Shown: positions 63,103 through 64,000 of the stretch, in pieces
How the letters are laid out: the number at the start of each line of letters is the position of its first letter
Numbering within the stretch: the first letter of the stretch is position 1
NCBI RefSeq assembly: GCF_003952465.1
Contig: NZ_CP034448.1
Location: 6,425,001 to 6,489,000, forward strand
Direction of reading: 5' to 3'
From: Mesorhizobium sp. M1B.F.Ca.ET.045.04.1.1
GTDB taxonomy: Bacteria > Pseudomonadota > Alphaproteobacteria > Rhizobiales > Rhizobiaceae
Length of the DNA stretch: 64,000 nucleotides
The notes under the pieces: model-generated
What the model saw: the letters and a program-made list of their open reading frames with translations, nothing else
Databases searched by the model: none
What the model was told of the DNA's origin: nothing
Position numbers and translations under genes: made by a program

Positions 63103-63692
63103 GGCTGGATATCCGCTGTGTCGGGCCCGCTGCCAACAGGCAGCTTCAGCGTGCCGATCGGCGCCGGATTGAACCAGCCCGGCAGGCCATAGAGATTGTC
63201 GCGCTGCTTGTACGTCTTGCGGATGACGGTCAGGTCGAGTTTCGCCGGCGGCGCCGCTCCGTCCGGCAGTTGCCAGATATAGGCCATGCGTTCCGGCAAG
63301 CCGGGGTGCAGTTCCGGCGACAGCGTGGAATCGCGCATCAGCGCGATGAAGGGTTTCGCCGCCGGATCGATCGTTGCCTGGTTTGCCTGCAGGACGTCGA
63401 AATAGTCCTTTGTCGATCTGGCCGTCCGGTTGGTCATCTCGACCTCGAGGACGAGCGCCTTCGCGCCGGGCTTGAGCGGCACGCCGTAGAGGTTATCACC
63501 TTCGGCGGCATAAGCCTTGAGCGGTCTCAGCAGCCATTCGCCCGTTTCAATCTGGCTGGCCGGCGCCAGGACAGGCAGCGGCTCGTGCCTTACGCCGAAT
63601 GCGCCCATGACGCCGGCGACGGCAATCGCCGCCGCGGTGCCGATGCCGGCCACCAGCCAGGCTTTCAGGCGGGAACCGGCATTCTCAAGCAT
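63099..63692 (-). CDS. Single-helix membrane-anchored beta-rich protein, unknown (operon gene 2)
   Basis: 197 aa. Helix WLVAGIGTAAAIAVAGVMGA, then a beta-rich region: GEWLLRPLKAYAAEGDNLYG, ALVLEVEMTNRTARSTKDYF, ELHPGLPERMAYIWQLPDGA, LDLTVIRKTYKQRDNLYGLP. The first of three consecutive, similarly built proteins. The phrase DNLYG occurs twice within this protein, near the start and near the end. Overlaps the upstream gene by eight bases and the downstream gene by four. Confidence 0.72.
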   Translation of the reverse strand: MLENAGSRLKAWLVAGIGTAAAIAVAGVMGAFGVRHEPLPVLAPASQIETGEWLLRPLKAYAAEGDNLYGVPLKPGAKALVLEVEMTNRTARSTKDYFDVLQANQATIDPAAKPFIALMRDSTLSPELHPGLPERMAYIWQLPDGAAPPAKLDLTVIRKTYKQRDNLYGLPGWFNPAPIGTLKLPVGSGPDTADIQP

Positions 63693-64000
63693 TGTAGGCC
63701 CCTACTTCCGCACCGCCGGGGGAGCCCGCCGGTCGAGCGTCTTCGCCGGTCCGGCGCTTCGGCAGCGCGAAGGCCGTTTCGAGGATCGCGGCGAGGAAGC
63801 AGATCCTGAACGGCTCGACGAGAATGCCGGTCGATGAGTCCTGGAACGGGCTGCCGAACAGCAGCGAGACGCCCTCGGACAGCACCTGCCAGACATCGAG
63901 CTCATGCGGGCCGATGAGACGCGTCATGCCGAGCCATGCCCAGGCCGCCAACCAGTCGATCAGCCGGTAGCCGACGATCAGCGTGACGATCAGCACCACG
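63685..64000 (-). CDS. Membrane protein fragment, start of the unknown envelope operon
   Basis: Only the 3' part of the gene is in the window (about 105 codons); the frame stays open to the right edge. Visible are a helix near the edge (LIVTLIVGYRLIDWLAAWAW), a soluble segment (GPHELDVWQVLSEGVSLLFG), and another helix or hairpin (FRICFLAAILETAFAL) ahead of a polar tail. It could be a permease or anchor. It overlaps the following gene by eight bases, so it is coupled to the three single-helix proteins. Confidence 0.6.
   Translation of the reverse strand, partial: VVLIVTLIVGYRLIDWLAAWAWLGMTRLIGPHELDVWQVLSEGVSLLFGSPFQDSSTGILVEPFRICFLAAILETAFALPKRRTGEDARPAGSPGGAEVGAYNA

Overview
The window reads as ordinary core chromosome from an alphaproteobacterium of the Hyphomicrobiales, most like Mesorhizobium or a close relative (genus is an inference). 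Supporting signs are high GC, a CcrM-type GANTC methyltransferase, a ctaC-D-B-coxF-G-E cytochrome oxidase operon, IalB, DUF1344, DUF2277 and BTLCP-type proteins, a RibBX-like RibB, and many dispersed palindromic intergenic elements of the rhizobial (RIME-like) kind. I see no transposase, integrase, phage gene or CRISPR array.

Layout. 1-5.2 kb: start of a polysaccharide deacetylase, a family 9 glycosyltransferase, pyruvate phosphate dikinase, a VOC protein and tRNA-Gln(UUG). 5.2-16.8 kb: a four-helix membrane protein, an unusual HAD phosphatase-P-loop ATPase fusion, SMC, a DsbA-like lipoprotein, a DUF721 protein, MutY, two HAD hydrolases and CcrM. 16.8-29.7 kb: a lipoprotein, thrC with an M16 peptidase, an acetyltransferase and a 7TM-PAS-GGDEF-EAL protein, YqgE, a stand-alone DsbD N-domain, a peroxiredoxin with a DUF2938 membrane protein, then rnhA-thrB-ispH. 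29.8-36.4 kb: the complete aa3-type oxidase operon with haem and copper assembly factors. 36.7-45.8 kb: IalB, TldD, an orphan AbrB-type antitoxin beside an apparent toxin scar, a BTLCP cysteine peptidase, a large exported pseudo-caspase, and two RNA methyltransferase-type genes. 46-52.6 kb: dxs, pirin, DUF2277, xseB, a deacetylase, and bluB behind a cobalamin riboswitch. 52.7-64 kb: a TetR/MFS pair with three palindromic operators, ribB, aroC, DUF1344, a phosphatase, fabI, a DnaJ-like protein, pdxH, and an uncharacterised coupled operon of at least four envelope proteins that runs off the right edge.

How the genes work together. Isoprenoid and haem supply (dxs, ispH, ctaB) sits with the oxidase that uses haem; thrB and thrC cover the last steps of threonine synthesis; ribB feeds flavin to BluB, which makes the lower ligand of the B12 that its riboswitch senses.

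The most notable signals are the palindromic elements that supply the stop codons of neighbouring genes (one supplies two at once, another the last codons of aroC), a caspase-fold protein that has lost its catalytic cysteine and gained a repeat-rich tail, an antitoxin without its toxin, a RibA-like domain without zinc cysteines, and the unknown envelope operon at the right edge.
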